64,000 bases of DNA from Wolfiporia cocos (taxonomy: Eukaryota; Basidiomycota; Agaricomycetes; Polyporales; Phaeolaceae). Under the pieces are notes generated by a model. That model did not search any database. It saw only the letters and a list, made by a program, of their open reading frames with translations, and had not been told where the DNA came from. The translations under genes were made by a program, and so were the position numbers. The stretch is taken from NCBI GenBank assembly GCA_029448655.1, contig JACCLO010000015.1:434001-498000 (forward strand), read 5' to 3'. Shown here piece after piece: positions 63,501 through 64,000 of the stretch; position 1 is the stretch's first letter, and each line of letters opens with the position of its first letter.

Positions 63501-64000
63501 TTGGTGGTGGGTATGCTCTCCTGCTGAGAAGCGAAGACAAGGCCACTCCTATTACAGATGCAGAGAAGGGCATCATAGTACCATATCTTGAGAGTATGGG
63601 AGTTACTATGTCGGCATACTGGACCTCTAATCCCACCATATCAAGATGGGCATGCATACTTTTGCCTAACAAACAGATTGCACGATTGTTATGGAGAGAG
63701 GCTGATACACCTGTCGAAAAATTACAAACTGCACACAACGTAAAGGTGTGTGAGCTAGTTCATTTATCTACGAATTGTCTGATGGCTGACATATCCTAGA
63801 TATACGAGAATGGAACATACATGATTGCAGAAGTTCAATATTTTTTCCAAGCTCCCCATCCTCACCGCAACAGTGGCCTTGCACTCATGTCAGTGTACTC
63901 AGACCCAGACCAGGATCTACTCAATTACTCAGAAAATGCACTTTACTCATGCAAATACCAAGGTGCTCGCAATCTCAAGGTCATTAATGTAACCTCAATT
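60576..64000 (+). pseudogene. Tnp2-type (CACTA/EnSpm-like) transposase gene, runs off the window
   Basis: A first exon (60576 on) carries a zinc-finger-like ECGCSQCQKR...CNHTKFC. After an unresolved intron region, one frame stays open from about 61010 to the window end. It is interrupted only by TGA 61358, TGA 62210, TAG 62495, TGA 63428 and TAG 63797 (first bases). It reads HDVCINSCMAFTGIYSDILV, CSYCGKNRY, VLMFSMDGAQLYACKQSNC, WVLLDYTPEVRYKKTHVIP, ATADSVGMTYLNGLV, then PADIMHLIAINIPDLFISLW and MEHLLGEFG, a basidiomycete Tnp2 family layout. At least two stops replace an expected Trp or Arg. C-terminal sequence continues past 64000. Confidence 0.85.

Overview
The window looks like a repeat-dense, transposon-dominated stretch of a mushroom-forming basidiomycete (Agaricomycetes) genome. 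The evidence is the mix of element families typical of that group (Plavaka-, KDZ- and Tnp2-like DNA transposases, a Helitron, chromoviruses), very short GT-AG introns (48-58 bp), and the absence of bacterial gene organisation. I see no rRNA, no intact tRNA gene and no CRISPR array. Only two neighbouring genes (26384-29331) read as plausible intact host genes.

Layout. 1-5527: a decayed minus-strand Helitron Rep/helicase gene, split by a solo LTR. 5528-12058: LTRs that break up a Plavaka-like transposase relic, including a complete 920-bp miniature LTR element (8577-9496). 12276-25614: one hAT-type MITE split by a deep nest of later insertions. Each layer is dated by its own target-site duplication (TSD), and the innermost is a complete chromovirus (14959-23456) with apparently identical LTRs. 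25926-30136: a MITE, an unrecognised two-exon gene, a five-exon gene fusing a HAD-like domain to a casein-kinase-1-like domain, and a repeat also found inside the chromovirus. 30213-39505: solo LTRs, a decayed membrane-protein locus, a tRNA-like fold-back element and a large foldback element with minisatellite arms, itself hit by a solo LTR and a second complete miniature LTR element (37617-39460). 39980-46450 and 52131-57030: relics of transposon genes, two captured THO2-like gene fragments, a flavin monooxygenase fragment and several TSD-bounded hAT elements. 46451-52130: a complete copia element with an intact 1542-codon ORF, inserted in a KDZ transposase relic. 59836-64000: a solo LTR and a Tnp2 (CACTA/EnSpm-like) transposase gene running off the window, open in one frame apart from nonsense codons.

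Main observation. Three independent LTR families carry an 11-13 nt primer-binding site just inside the 5' LTR that is exactly complementary to sequence in the same LTR, about 25-35 bp downstream of the TATA box. This is the layout of Tf1/sushi self-priming elements. In all three the self-primer overlaps the 3' arm of a hairpin at the predicted 5' end of the transcript. In two of them the primer-binding site repeats the hairpin's 5' arm, so it could displace that arm. About a dozen other LTRs in the window keep a hairpin at the same place, with different stem sequences that stay paired. The chromovirus also carries a dUTPase domain and a zinc-knuckle reading frame overlapping the end of pol.
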